59,506 nucleotides of DNA from a virus. The position numbers were made by a program, and so were the translations under genes. Below the pieces are notes generated by a model, which saw nothing but the letters and a program-made list of their open reading frames with translations, did no database searches and was not told the origin of the DNA. The DNA lies in the IMG/VR virus record IMGVR_UViG_3300028666_000037, positions 1 through 59,506 of that record, one strand, 5' to 3'. This document shows, piece by piece, positions 24,114-33,772 of the stretch. The first letter of the stretch is position 1. The number at the start of each line of letters is the position of its first letter.

Positions 24114-24440
24114 ATGCAGGCACATCAATCAACGCGGATCGTGACGGTCACGATTACATCGCTCGAGCGTGCCGCCGCCGGCGGCACGGCCCATCTCGCC
24201 ATTCAGGACGGCATGACGACCGGCACGGCAAGATTGCGGCGAAAGGCCGGGCTCTCGCCGGCGGTTCATCTCGATCTTGGTAGTGTGCGTCTCAGCCTGC
24301 GCGCCAAGCGTTTCGATTTTCCGACGAAGAGCGTCGTGATCGAAATCGCCGAGGGGCTGCCGTCCGGGCGCCTGAAAAAGACCGATGTTACCCATCGCGT
24401 CGATGAGCCCTTCACGTTCAGCTTCCTCGTCGCCGCTTAG
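24114..24440 (+). CDS. 108-aa hypothetical protein
   Basis: Beta-rich protein opening MQAHQSTRIVTVTITSLERA with a basic centre and ending DEPFTFSFLVAA. Ribosome site GAGGAAG upstream. Structural-region small protein without a recognised family. Confidence 0.5.
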   Translation: MQAHQSTRIVTVTITSLERAAAGGTAHLAIQDGMTTGTARLRRKAGLSPAVHLDLGSVRLSLRAKRFDFPTKSVVIEIAEGLPSGRLKKTDVTHRVDEPFTFSFLVAA

Positions 24441-24512
24441 TTTCTTCGCCCAATCTCCCGCGGTCCGACAGCCGCGGCTCCTGATCTGCTCTCTCAACCA
24501 AGGAGTCGCATC

Positions 24513-24989
24513 ATGTCGGATATTGCCATTGGCCGGCCTCGTCCGGCCGTCTTGCCGCTTGGCGCTGCTGTGCGCCGGCGCTTGCGCCAGCTGCAGGGTT
24601 GGCTCGCGACCGTCTTCACGACGGCGGGCGCTGCCATCATCACGAACCGGATCATTCAGGCCGGTACCGCGCCGAAAAACATCGGCTGGGGCGTCGGGAC
24701 GAATGCCGCCGCCACGTCGGACACCGCGCTGCAAACCGAATCCGCCCCGACGACATCGGGCGGCCGCACGGTCGGCACGGAAAGCCGGACGACGGTCACC
24801 AATACCAATGACAATTACCAGGTCGTCGGAACCGTCACGGCCGGATCGACCCTTGCCATCACCGAGGCCGCTCTCTTCGACGCCGTATCGACGGGCAATA
24901 TGCTCATCCGCTCGGTCTTCTCGGCGATCAACGTGGTGAGCGGTGACAGCGTCGCCTTCACCTTCGGCCTGAAAATGGTCCCTGGCTGA
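24513..24989 (+). CDS. Phage virion-type protein (NWGxGT.. family)
   Basis: 158 aa. IGWGVGTNAAATSDTALQTE, then TVTAGSTLAITEAALFDA and MLIRSVFSAINVVSGDSVAF is a pattern found repeatedly in phage structural genes. The N-terminus is basic, amphipathic (AVRRRLRQLQGWLATVF). Strong ribosome site AAGGAG. Probable appendage or tail-associated protein. Confidence 0.6.
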   Translation: MSDIAIGRPRPAVLPLGAAVRRRLRQLQGWLATVFTTAGAAIITNRIIQAGTAPKNIGWGVGTNAAATSDTALQTESAPTTSGGRTVGTESRTTVTNTNDNYQVVGTVTAGSTLAITEAALFDAVSTGNMLIRSVFSAINVVSGDSVAFTFGLKMVPG

Positions 24990-25001
24990 TCGTCAATCGT
25001 G

Positions 25002-25018
25002 ACGGCAGCGCTGGCCGT
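25002..25018 (+). terminator. Weak stem-loop with T-rich tail
   Basis: ACGGC-AGCGCTG-GCCGT followed by TTTCTTCTTC. A 5-bp stem, so only a low-grade terminator candidate, in the gap after the 158-aa virion protein. Confidence 0.3.
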
Positions 25019-25047
25019 TTTCTTCTTCTGCCGCGGAGCGCGCAGCC

Positions 25048-25443
25048 ATGGCTGATACGATCCGCACGCGCGTCGCTTTGCTGACATCGCTCTTTGTCGA
25101 CAATCAAGTCGGCACGATCGTCGAGCAGACGATGCGCGATCTGATCGTGTCGCTGATCCCGGACGAAGCGGTGCTGAGTTATGCGGCATCGCTCGCCTGG
25201 GATCTGCTGGCCAGTCCGATCGCGCGCGTCACCCTCGCCGGTGATGCCACGATCACCTTGGCCAATGGCGAGAACGGCCTCGGCTATCGGCTGGTCGTGA
25301 AGCAGGATGCGACCGGCAATCGCGCCGTCACTCTTGCGGGGTGCACTGTTCTGGGCACGGCGACATGGCAGACGGCGGCGGGCGCGGTCAACATCATCAC
25401 CGTCGATGTCAGCAATGGCACCCGCTACGTAACGGTCGTCTGA
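25048..25443 (+). CDS. 131-aa virion-type hypothetical protein
   Basis: N-terminal helix (MADTIRTRVALLTSLFVDNQ) then beta repeats (ARVTLAGDATITLANGENGL, VTLAGCTVLGTATWQTAAGA). This layout is common in phage fibre or tailspike-attachment proteins. It sits directly before a 1058-aa appendage gene (1 nt gap). No exact family. Confidence 0.5.
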   Translation: MADTIRTRVALLTSLFVDNQVGTIVEQTMRDLIVSLIPDEAVLSYAASLAWDLLASPIARVTLAGDATITLANGENGLGYRLVVKQDATGNRAVTLAGCTVLGTATWQTAAGAVNIITVDVSNGTRYVTVV

Positions 25444-25444
25444 C

Positions 25445-28400
25445 TTGCCGCATCGCCGCCGCGCCCAGCTCACGGTAACGCACGCACCGACGCCTTCGGG
25501 CAGCGGGGCCACGATCACAACCTTCAAAGAGCGCTCGACGACGAGCGCCGTGAAGCCCTTTCTGATCGGCCTGCCGCAATTTCCGGAAGGCATGACGGAC
25601 GGCCCGCTGTCGCTGAATATCGCGGAAGGCCAGGTCGTCCCGCTGGTCTATTGGCCGGATGGCAGCATCAAATTTGCTGCCGCTGCCGGCCATGGCACTT
25701 TCGTCGCCAATACCGATCTGACGATTTCGGTCGTCGAGACGAGCTCAAGCGGCACCAATCTGACGCCGGCGAACGTGGCGGCCTCCTCGGCCTTCAACGT
25801 CGCCGGTCAGAACTACGTCGATCTCGGCGTCGGCGGCATCGTCGATCTCTCGACCCTGCTCGCCAGCCCGCTCATGACGGTCATGGCGGGGCCGCAGCAC
25901 GAGCAGATCATCTATGGCAAGACGCAATCCGGCGTCTTTGTCGAGTTTCATGTCGACTATTACAAATTCGGCTCGGCCGAAATCTATGTCGCGATCGACA
26001 ATGGCTGGGTCGATATTGCCAATGCCGATCGCGCCTATACCTGCAAGATCGTCATCGGCGGCGTTACGGTGTTTGGCCCGACCGCCATCACCCATCTCGC
26101 TCATACGCGGGTGCAGGGCAATGCCTGGGTCGGCATCACGGATCCCGCGCTCGTGCCGACGCACAATGTCGCCGACATCGTCGCCTCGAAGCTCATGCCG
26201 AATTTCTTCGGCGATGCGCCGCCGGCAAGCTTCCCGCCCGGCAGCCAGAACGAGGGCTTGCTTCTCACTGGCCTCGTCACTGCCTATACGCGCGGCGGCA
26301 ACGGCAATTGGGATAGCGACAGCGCCGGGCCCGGCTTTCACAACGCGGTCGGTTGGACGCCGACTTGGGACAATCTCTTCATCACGTCGCAGGCCGACAA
26401 TCGCGCCTATAAATCGGTCCTCGCGAATTCCGAGATTCTCGCCGGCACGCAGCCGATCGTCTGGCGCGGCTCGACCGACACGGCGGCATGCCTGCCGTCG
26501 CGGCCTTCGGTCTATCCGACCTATACCTTCGAAGGTCCGAATGGCGGCGGTTTCGGGACGCCTGGCCTCACGGCGGACGGCGTCAATTTCTGGGAAGACG
26601 CGCATCACGGCTCGGGCGGTTATCTGGCGTGGCTGCTGACCGCCAAGTGGCGGTTCAAGCAGATCATGGATTTTCAATCGGCGCTTTGTTACCTGTGCGA
26701 GAATTCGAGCTCGGCGCGCGGTACCGGCGTCAACAAGATCATGTTCCCGCAGACCCGTGGGATGGCGTGGCGGCTCAGAACCTGGGGGCAGCTCGCGAGC
26801 GTGGCGCCGACCGGCGATCTGGTCGCGACGGATTATCGCGCGGTCGCGAGCCGGCAGATCGATGTCATGCTCGCGACATCGCAGCTGTCAGGACAGAACA
26901 CCCGCGGCATTGCCTATGATGCGGAATGCCGCGACAACGTCGATAGTCTCACGGTCGCGCAGGGACGGCCGTGGCAAAAGGAATATCTCGGCGACGAAAT
27001 CTGCGCCCTAATCGATACGAAGGCGCTGACCGATCTCACCAACACGATCGCGCTGCGTGATTTCACCGCCGACTATCTGCTCGGCTTGCTCGGCGAAAAC
27101 ACAAACGGCACGACCTATCCCTTCACTTATGCGGCCAATTCGCTCTTCATCGAAGGGCCGACCTCGAACACGCCGGACTATACCGATCTCTATGACGATT
27201 GGGTGGCTGTCTTCAATGCCAACAAGGGCGTCAATTTCACCGATAATGGCATCAACAATACCCTGCAGGGCGGCGGCGCAGCGACGCCCGGCAACGCCGC
27301 AAAGGGTTATTGGGGTTATATTCTCCCGTGGCTCTCGCGACTTATAGACCAGGACGTTCCGCAGGCGCAGTCGGCCTATAATCGCCTCACGAGCGCGGCC
27401 AATTGGCTCGATGTGCGCAATTGCGTCGGAACGCCTGGCGACAATTTCGGGACGATCCCGACCTTTGGTGTCTCGCCGCGCAGCGCGCTCTCAAAGCTGC
27501 TCGCGACCATGGCACCGGGAAGCTGGAAGGCAGTCTCGGGCTCGCAACTCGCCTCGGTCGCCTATAATGCCGTCACGTCGGCGGCGGATTATAACAGTGC
27601 GGAATCGACCGCTATTCAGGGCGGCTCCGGCGTCAAAAGCGTCTTTGAAGCCTGGGCCGGCGCCGCCTTCGACACGCTCAATCGCCGCGTCGTCATTCCG
27701 GCGCAAGGCGGCCACCACGACTATTACGGCAACGAGGTCTATATCTTCTCGCTCGAGACGCTAACCTGGTCGCGGGTGACGACGCCGAGCGATATCCGCG
27801 GCCTCAATATTTCTTCGGGCAATCCTTGGGTTCTCGACGCCTATCCGGACGGCAATCCGTTTCCGCACCATTCCTATTGCGCGAACGTCTATATGCCGTC
27901 GAACAACAAGATTCTCTGCGCCTCAGGCGGCAGCGAGAGCGGCGGCAGCAATCGCGGCTTCATCTTCGACATGGCCGCGGTCGGCGCTGCGCTTCCGACA
28001 CTCGCCGGCTGGACGCACACGCCCACTTATACAAGCCCCTTCGGCGGGACGATCGGTTCCGGCGTGCCCGGTCTTTGCGCCTGCTGGGACGGCACGTCCA
28101 ACCGTGTCTTCATTATCGGCAACGATAACAATCTCGGCGGCGCCTGGTACGATCCGGTCGCCAATACCTACGCCTTTGCCGCGGTCAACGCCGTGCTGCC
28201 CGACTATCATATGACGGGCGCGCTCGACACGGCGACGGGCGAGTTGTGGTGCGTGGGGCCGTTCAACCTCACCAAGATCAATCTTGCGACGCTGACCACG
28301 ACCCAGAATGTTGCCTGGACAGGCAACGCCGGCGGATTGCAGGGCGGCTTCAGCTATCCCGGCTGGGAATACCATCCGCCGAGCGGCAATTTTGTCGGGT

Positions 28401-28621
28401 GGACGGGCGGCAATACGCTCGTGCTGTTCAATCCGGTGACGAAGGTTTTCACCCAGTGGACAGGATCCCATGTCGGCGGCGACACGGTGCCGGCTTTCAA
28501 TGATGGCGGCGGCGTTGGCTCGGGCTGCTTCAAGCGCTGGATATGGGACGCCGTCGACGAGTGCTTCATTCTCGCCAATCGTGTGACCGAGAACGTCTAT
28601 GTCTATAAGCCGGATTTTTGA
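25445..28621 (+). CDS. Large virion appendage protein with C-terminal beta-propeller
   Basis: 1058 aa; TTG start at 25445, 1 nt after the previous stop. N-terminal 650 residues are beta-rich with no catalytic motif I can name (TTFKERSTTSAVKPFLIGLP, VPLVYWPDGSIKF). Residues about 700-1058 form a Kelch/galactose-oxidase-like propeller: GGHHDYYGNEVYIF (about 754), ASGGSESGGSNRGFIFDM, DYHMTGALDTATGELWCVG, GWTGGNTLVLFNP. The same module recurs in the protein at 49216-51456. Likely receptor-binding or glycan-binding. Confidence 0.65.
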   Translation: MPHRRRAQLTVTHAPTPSGSGATITTFKERSTTSAVKPFLIGLPQFPEGMTDGPLSLNIAEGQVVPLVYWPDGSIKFAAAAGHGTFVANTDLTISVVETSSSGTNLTPANVAASSAFNVAGQNYVDLGVGGIVDLSTLLASPLMTVMAGPQHEQIIYGKTQSGVFVEFHVDYYKFGSAEIYVAIDNGWVDIANADRAYTCKIVIGGVTVFGPTAITHLAHTRVQGNAWVGITDPALVPTHNVADIVASKLMPNFFGDAPPASFPPGSQNEGLLLTGLVTAYTRGGNGNWDSDSAGPGFHNAVGWTPTWDNLFITSQADNRAYKSVLANSEILAGTQPIVWRGSTDTAACLPSRPSVYPTYTFEGPNGGGFGTPGLTADGVNFWEDAHHGSGGYLAWLLTAKWRFKQIMDFQSALCYLCENSSSARGTGVNKIMFPQTRGMAWRLRTWGQLASVAPTGDLVATDYRAVASRQIDVMLATSQLSGQNTRGIAYDAECRDNVDSLTVAQGRPWQKEYLGDEICALIDTKALTDLTNTIALRDFTADYLLGLLGENTNGTTYPFTYAANSLFIEGPTSNTPDYTDLYDDWVAVFNANKGVNFTDNGINNTLQGGGAATPGNAAKGYWGYILPWLSRLIDQDVPQAQSAYNRLTSAANWLDVRNCVGTPGDNFGTIPTFGVSPRSALSKLLATMAPGSWKAVSGSQLASVAYNAVTSAADYNSAESTAIQGGSGVKSVFEAWAGAAFDTLNRRVVIPAQGGHHDYYGNEVYIFSLETLTWSRVTTPSDIRGLNISSGNPWVLDAYPDGNPFPHHSYCANVYMPSNNKILCASGGSESGGSNRGFIFDMAAVGAALPTLAGWTHTPTYTSPFGGTIGSGVPGLCACWDGTSNRVFIIGNDNNLGGAWYDPVANTYAFAAVNAVLPDYHMTGALDTATGELWCVGPFNLTKINLATLTTTQNVAWTGNAGGLQGGFSYPGWEYHPPSGNFVGWTGGNTLVLFNPVTKVFTQWTGSHVGGDTVPAFNDGGGVGSGCFKRWIWDAVDECFILANRVTENVYVYKPDF

Positions 28622-28677
28622 TCGGGTGCTTGGGTCAAGCGGCAGTCGATCCGTAATCTAAACCGCGCAGGTCGCCG

Positions 28678-31344
28678 ATGGCCTTTGATCAAGCGATCAA
28701 TTTTCGCGGCACGAGCGGCTATGTAACGGATACTGGCACCGAGGCGCCAATCCTCGGCACCAATCAGGCAGGGTCGATCTATCTCTCGACGACGGCGCAA
28801 GGCAATAATGTCGGCTGGGAAGAAAATCTCGGCGGCTCGGCAGCAGATCGCAGCACGGGCGTCGATCATCGCCTGGCGGGTATCAATTATGCGCCGCCCG
28901 GTCAAGATGCCTATTTCCGAATCGATTTACCGTCGGCAGGCACTTATCGCATTCACCTGGCGGCGGGCGACGCATCCTTCGCCAATGGGCCTTTCAAGGT
29001 CGAGATCGTCGATAACACGACGGTCCTGGCGACGCCGGTCAATAATGCCGCGACCTCGTCGGCCAATCATTATTTCGACGCAACCGGCGTCGAGCGGACG
29101 AGCGACACGGACTGGGCCAACAACAACGCTTATGTCGATCTGACCTTTTCCTCGACCGTCTTCCGGCTGCATGCGGTCGGGATGGGGGGCTATTGCGTTC
29201 TCGCCTATTTGCGCGTCCAGGACGCGCCGAGCGGCACGACCTACAATCAAGGCTGTACCGGTTCGACCGCACCGGTCGCCTCGCGTAGCACACAGACGGG
29301 CAAAATTGCGCGCGCAAGCGACAGCGCCGCTGCAACCAGGATATCCCAGAGCGGGATTATCCGGCGCGGCGCGACGAGCGCCGCCGCAAGCCGTGCGTCG
29401 CAGACGGGACATCAGGCCTCGGCGAGCAACAGCGCCGTGGCATCGCGCGCGGCGCAGATCGCGCAAAGTAAAACCATCACGGCGACGACATCGCCGGTCG
29501 GGTCGGAATCGAGCATCAGAGGCCGCGTTTCACAGGCGAGCAACGCAGCGTCGGCAGCGCTCACCCGAGGGCTCGCGAAGACCTTGCAGGGCACGGTCAG
29601 TCCGCTGGCACTGCGGACGGCGCTCGTCAGTACGGCGCGAGCGCTCTCGAATTCGGCCGCTGCATCGCTGAAGCGTCAGGCGCAAAAGATAGCGGCGGCA
29701 ACGACCGCGCCCGTCACGAGCGCGTCGCGGCGCGCGGGCAAGATCGCTGCGGCGATCAACAACGCTGTCGCTGCCTTGGGAACGTCCTTCTCGGGCGCGC
29801 CGCGCTTCGATCAGGGCATCAACTTTCGCGGATCGTCCGGCCTCGTTGTCGACGCAACCAATGAATTCCCGATCCTTGGCACAAACCAAGGCTCTTCGAT
29901 TTATCCCGTCACGACGACGCAGACCAATAGCGCGGGCTGGGAAGAAAACATCGGCGCCTCGGCGGCAGATCGAAATGCCGCGATTGATCGGCGTCTTGCC
30001 GGCATCAACTACGCCGAGCCTGGCCGCACCTCTGACTTCCGGATCGATTTGCCGCATGCCGGGACGTTCCGGATCACGGCGGCGATCGGCGATACCTCGT
30101 TTCAAAACGGCCCGATGACGGTCGCGTTTCTCGATGGCTCGACGGTTCTTTTTACACCGGTCAACAATCAGACGATGGGCGCGGCCAATCATTTTTTCGA
30201 TGCGTCTGGCGTCGAGCGCACGAGCGACGCGGATTGGGTCGCCAATCAAGCCTCGAAAAGCCTAACCTTCGCGTCGACCATCTTTCGCATGCGCGTCACG
30301 GGCGGCACCGGATACGGCGTCGTCGCGCATGTGCGCGTGCAGGATGTAGCAACCGGCACGACCTTCACGCAAAGCTGCCTCGCCGCAACCTCGGCCGCGG
30401 CAAGCCTTACCAAGGGTCATCTGCTATCGAAAGCCGCCGCCGCCTCGAACGCGGCGGTAGCCTCGATCACGACGCTCAAGACCAAGCTCGGTCTTGCCAC
30501 CAATGCGGCGCTCGCGTCGATGAAGCGCGTCCCGGGCAAGCTGCTGCGCGCGAATTCGACCGCAGCCAATCCGTGGGGCATCGCCTTTAGCAGCGCTTTC
30601 GGCCCGATCGTCGCCTCGCTGCTCAAATCCAAGACTTCGGGTGGCGGCGGTCTCACGCAATCCGCTCAGGCGTCGACCGCGCCCTCCGCGCGGCTCGTGC
30701 GACAAGGTCAAAAACCGGCAGCGGCGTCGACTTCACCGGTCGCGTCGCGCGTCGGTTTGCCCGGGAAATTGGCCAGGGCTTCGACTGCCGCCTTGGCGCG
30801 GCGGGCGTTTTTGATTGGCCGCGCCATTGCCGTTGCCGTGGCCGCAATCGCGACGCGCGTGAGTCAGCCGGCCAAGGCCAGTCCGACGCAAACCGCGCCG
30901 GTCGTGTCATCCTCGGCGACGCGCGCGGTATCGCAATCGGGTTCGGCAAGCGTTTCGCTCTCAGCCACGCTGGTCAAGGCGCTGGCACGCTTGCTGCCCG
31001 CGATCAATGTCGCAGTTCCGACCGTCAATCATGCGGCGACGCATCAGACGCCGGTCGCGGCGACGGCCTTGAGCGCGCCGGTTGCCTCGGCGGCCCATCT
31101 TCTGGGCAAAAGCGCGCCGGCGGCGACAACGCCGCAGGCGTCAGGCTTGCGGCAAATCGCCAAGCGGTTGACGACGAGTACGTCGCCGGTCGCACGTCTT
31201 TTGCGCGCTCTGATTGGCGGCATCACGCGCCCGATCGTCCGGGTATCGACGGCGGCCGTGACGATTTTTGCGCGCAGCCGGCCCGACGCGCCCCAGGCGG
31301 ACGCGCGCGGCTCCGAGGATCAGGCTGGACCGAGAGGAGATTGA
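28678..31344 (+). CDS. Large repetitive appendage protein: two copies of a beta domain plus 18-aa repeats
   Basis: 888 aa. Two domains of about 190 residues, at 1-190 and 376-566, are clear duplicates: both have INFRG.SG, ILGTNQ, GWEEN.G.SAADR, RLAGINYA.PG and AxHVRVQD/AYLRVQD elements, with malectin-like beta folds. Between and after them run Ala/Ser/Thr repeats of about 18 residues with a basic residue (consensus SxAVASxxxxxGKxxAA). The C-terminus is basic. Possibly a fibre or tail-associated adhesin. The 18-aa repeat type occurs in several phage metagenome proteins of unknown role. Confidence 0.55.
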   Translation: MAFDQAINFRGTSGYVTDTGTEAPILGTNQAGSIYLSTTAQGNNVGWEENLGGSAADRSTGVDHRLAGINYAPPGQDAYFRIDLPSAGTYRIHLAAGDASFANGPFKVEIVDNTTVLATPVNNAATSSANHYFDATGVERTSDTDWANNNAYVDLTFSSTVFRLHAVGMGGYCVLAYLRVQDAPSGTTYNQGCTGSTAPVASRSTQTGKIARASDSAAATRISQSGIIRRGATSAAASRASQTGHQASASNSAVASRAAQIAQSKTITATTSPVGSESSIRGRVSQASNAASAALTRGLAKTLQGTVSPLALRTALVSTARALSNSAAASLKRQAQKIAAATTAPVTSASRRAGKIAAAINNAVAALGTSFSGAPRFDQGINFRGSSGLVVDATNEFPILGTNQGSSIYPVTTTQTNSAGWEENIGASAADRNAAIDRRLAGINYAEPGRTSDFRIDLPHAGTFRITAAIGDTSFQNGPMTVAFLDGSTVLFTPVNNQTMGAANHFFDASGVERTSDADWVANQASKSLTFASTIFRMRVTGGTGYGVVAHVRVQDVATGTTFTQSCLAATSAAASLTKGHLLSKAAAASNAAVASITTLKTKLGLATNAALASMKRVPGKLLRANSTAANPWGIAFSSAFGPIVASLLKSKTSGGGGLTQSAQASTAPSARLVRQGQKPAAASTSPVASRVGLPGKLARASTAALARRAFLIGRAIAVAVAAIATRVSQPAKASPTQTAPVVSSSATRAVSQSGSASVSLSATLVKALARLLPAINVAVPTVNHAATHQTPVAATALSAPVASAAHLLGKSAPAATTPQASGLRQIAKRLTTSTSPVARLLRALIGGITRPIVRVSTAAVTIFARSRPDAPQADARGSEDQAGPRGD

Positions 31345-31351
31345 CGCGGCA

Positions 31352-31981
31352 ATGCAGTCAATTCTGACGGTCACAACGGCAGCCTCGACGCGGGATTTCA
31401 CGCGGCTCGACACGGTGCGCCAAGAGCTTTCGATCAGAGGCCGCCAGGACGATGCGCTGCTCTTGCGCTGGATCCGCGAAAGCTCCGCGGCGATCGAGGA
31501 TTATCTCACGCGCCGGATCGTGCTCGAGACCATCTCGGAAGTTTTTCGTCTCGACCATTCCTGTCGTGAGGTCGCCGCCGCCGTACCGTTGCGCTTGTCG
31601 CGCTGGCCCGTCACGGCGATCGCTTCGATCACCGAATGCGATCAAGCCTTGCAGACGACAGATTACGAGCTCGCGTCGGACAGCGGACTCCTCTGGCGCC
31701 TCTGCGACGATCGCCGCCGCCCCTGGAACTGGGGCAAGGTTACCATCGCCTACACGGCGGGTTATGAGCTGCTCAAGACGCTGCCACGGGCGATCGAGCA
31801 GGCCTGCCTCGAACTCATCAAGCTGCGCTGGTCGGCGAAGGGACGCGATCCTACGGTCCGTGCCGAGCGGGTCGAGGGCGTGGACGAGGTGACCTATTGG
31901 GTCGGCGCGATTGGCGAGAATGGCGCGCTGCCGCCCAAGGTCACGGCGTTGATCGATAGTTATCGGGAGCCCAATCTATGA
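31352..31981 (+). CDS. Head-tail connector (gp6-like)
   Basis: 209 aa, ATG at 31352 chosen for the GGAGA site upstream. ALLLRWIRESSAAIEDYLTR, RLSRWPVTAIASITECDQAL and DRRRPWNWGKVTIAYTAGYE are typical of HK97 gp6-like connector adaptors (DUF3199/gp6). Ends in an ATGA overlap with the next gene. Confidence 0.8.
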   Translation: MQSILTVTTAASTRDFTRLDTVRQELSIRGRQDDALLLRWIRESSAAIEDYLTRRIVLETISEVFRLDHSCREVAAAVPLRLSRWPVTAIASITECDQALQTTDYELASDSGLLWRLCDDRRRPWNWGKVTIAYTAGYELLKTLPRAIEQACLELIKLRWSAKGRDPTVRAERVEGVDEVTYWVGAIGENGALPPKVTALIDSYREPNL

Positions 31982-32382
31982 TCGATGGAGCGCTCTATTC
32001 ACTGGGTGATATCACGATCACCAACAGCGCCGAATATATCGGCGATTGGGTCGAGGATCTCGACGGCATGGCCGGTGCGACGATTCAGGTCGGCGCGGCG
32101 ATCGGCACGGCCGGCGCGAAAATTCAGGTCTATGTGCAAACGAGCCTCGACCAGGGCGAGACGGCGGTCGATATCGCCTGCGTCACGTTCATCGCCGATG
32201 GGACGCCCAAGATCCTGAATTTTTCGACGGATGGTGCGGTGACCGAGCATGTGCCGAGCGATGGCACGATGAGTGATGACACGATGATCAACGGCATTCT
32301 CGGTGACCGGCTGCGGATGAAGATCGTCACGACCGGGACCTATGCCAATACTGTCGTGAGCGGCCGCGCCGCCGTGCGATGA
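31978..32382 (+). CDS. 134-aa structural protein
   Basis: Beta-rich: MIDGALYSLGDITITNSAEY, DGMAGATIQVGAAIGTAGAK, IVTTGTYANTVVSGRAAVR. Sits between connector genes with ATGA overlaps at both ends. Probably a head-tail joining component. Family not certain. Confidence 0.6.
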   Translation: MIDGALYSLGDITITNSAEYIGDWVEDLDGMAGATIQVGAAIGTAGAKIQVYVQTSLDQGETAVDIACVTFIADGTPKILNFSTDGAVTEHVPSDGTMSDDTMINGILGDRLRMKIVTTGTYANTVVSGRAAVR

Positions 32383-32708
32383 CGGCGGAACGGGTCGCGT
32401 CGGCGATCGGGCGCCGCGGACGCAGCCTGACGCTGCGGCGCTATACCGGCACGGCGCGTAAATTCTTCGATGTGACAGTGAAGGGCGTCGTCTCGAACTA
32501 CCGTCCCGAGCAGCTGGCGGGCGGCATTCAGCAAGGCGACCGCCAGATCATCATCGCGAATACCGAAATCGCCGCACGGCAATGGCCCGGTCCGCCGCGG
32601 CGCAGCGACGCGATCAAGATCGATGGCATCTTCGTCACCATCGAGAACGTCGAGACCGTTTACGCCGGCGAGGATATCGCAAAGCACGTCCTTCAGGTGC
32701 GCGGCTAG
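32379..32708 (+). CDS. Head-tail stopper-like protein
   Basis: 109 aa. IGRRGRSLTLRRYTGTARKF, VKGVVSNYRPEQLAGGIQQG and IKIDGIFVTIENVETVYAGE match small stopper or closure proteins of siphoviruses. ATGA overlap with the preceding gene, direct abutment to the next. Confidence 0.65.
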   Translation: MTAERVASAIGRRGRSLTLRRYTGTARKFFDVTVKGVVSNYRPEQLAGGIQQGDRQIIIANTEIAARQWPGPPRRSDAIKIDGIFVTIENVETVYAGEDIAKHVLQVRG

Positions 32709-33341
32709 ATGGCGCGCCTTAACGAGTTTGAGCGCGAACTCAAGGTCGCGACCGCTGGTCTCGACGATGATGCGATCGCAAAGCTGCTCGCCGAAACCGC
32801 TGAAGAGGCGCGGGACGCGGCGATCTCGGCGGGCGAGGCGTCCGCGCATTACGAGACCTTCGTCAATTACGAAGAGGGCCGCTCGGAAGAGCAGGTGAAG
32901 CCGCCCGGTCCGATCATCTATGTCTTCGATTATGGGATCGAAATCGCGCAGTTCGCCTTGGAGCTGGCGCGCGCCTTGTCGCCCGTCCGTAGCGGCGCTT
33001 ATCGCGACGCGTGGTTCCTGCTCGACGAAAGCGGCGCCCAGACGACACCGGAAAATCTGACGCCCGGCGCGCCCTTCACTATCACGAACGACAAGCCCTA
33101 TGCGCGCAAGATCGAGGTCGGGGCGATGAAGGTCAGCGTGCCGCCCGGTATCGTCGAGCGATTGCGCAAGGGTGTTCTCGGCCGCTACGGCAATTCGGTC
33201 AGCGCCAAGGTCAAATTCATCAAGCTGGAAGGCGGCTATGTGCTGAAGCGCCATGGCACGGGCGGCCGGCAGCGGCGCCGTGACGAGCGTGCCGCCGGAA
33301 CGGCGATCAACTATCCCGCTCTGGTCGTGGCGCCACGATGA
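32709..33341 (+). CDS. Neck/tail-completion protein (HK97 gp10-like)
   Basis: 210 aa. FALELARALSPVRSGAYRDA then ITNDKPYARKIEVGAMKVSV is the conserved HK97 gp10 pattern (LARxxxPVxTGxLRxS, N..PYAxxIExG). N-terminal helix acidic. It would cap the neck and connect to the tail tube. Confidence 0.8.
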   Translation: MARLNEFERELKVATAGLDDDAIAKLLAETAEEARDAAISAGEASAHYETFVNYEEGRSEEQVKPPGPIIYVFDYGIEIAQFALELARALSPVRSGAYRDAWFLLDESGAQTTPENLTPGAPFTITNDKPYARKIEVGAMKVSVPPGIVERLRKGVLGRYGNSVSAKVKFIKLEGGYVLKRHGTGGRQRRRDERAAGTAINYPALVVAPR

Positions 33342-33760
33342 GGGTTGATGACGCGCAAGCGCTCATTCGCAGCACCCTCGATACCGGATGGGCGACGACC
33401 GAGAAGCGCTATCCGAACGAGGATATCAATCCGCCGCGCAATAAGGACGGCGCCGCGGCGCCCTTTGTGCTGCTCGAATTTCTCGATGCGGCCGACGAGC
33501 AGATGTCGATCGGCTCGCCCGGCAACAATCTCTTTCGGCGCAGTGGCACCTGCTTTGTCCATGTCTTGGTGCCGCGCGGCACCGGTGACGGCACGGCGCT
33601 GCTTTATGCGCAAGACATCGGCGCGCTCTTTCGCGGTCGCGACCTTGGGGGCGTCACCTGCGAAGGCGCCTCGATCGGCGGCGGCGGTCCGGGCGACGAT
33701 ACCGGCAATTATTGGCGGCGCAGCGTCGCGATCGATTTTTGGTTCGACGACACGGCATAA
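33338..33760 (+). CDS. Tail terminator-like protein
   Basis: 140 aa, ATGA overlap upstream. FVLLEFLDAADEQMSIGSPG, GTCFVHVLVPRGTGDGTALL and RRSVAIDFWFDD fit lambda gpU/HK97-type tail-terminator size and position. Ends 12 nt before the tail-tube gene. Confidence 0.7.
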   Translation: MRVDDAQALIRSTLDTGWATTEKRYPNEDINPPRNKDGAAAPFVLLEFLDAADEQMSIGSPGNNLFRRSGTCFVHVLVPRGTGDGTALLYAQDIGALFRGRDLGGVTCEGASIGGGGPGDDTGNYWRRSVAIDFWFDDTA

Positions 33761-33772
33761 CGGAGAAATGGC

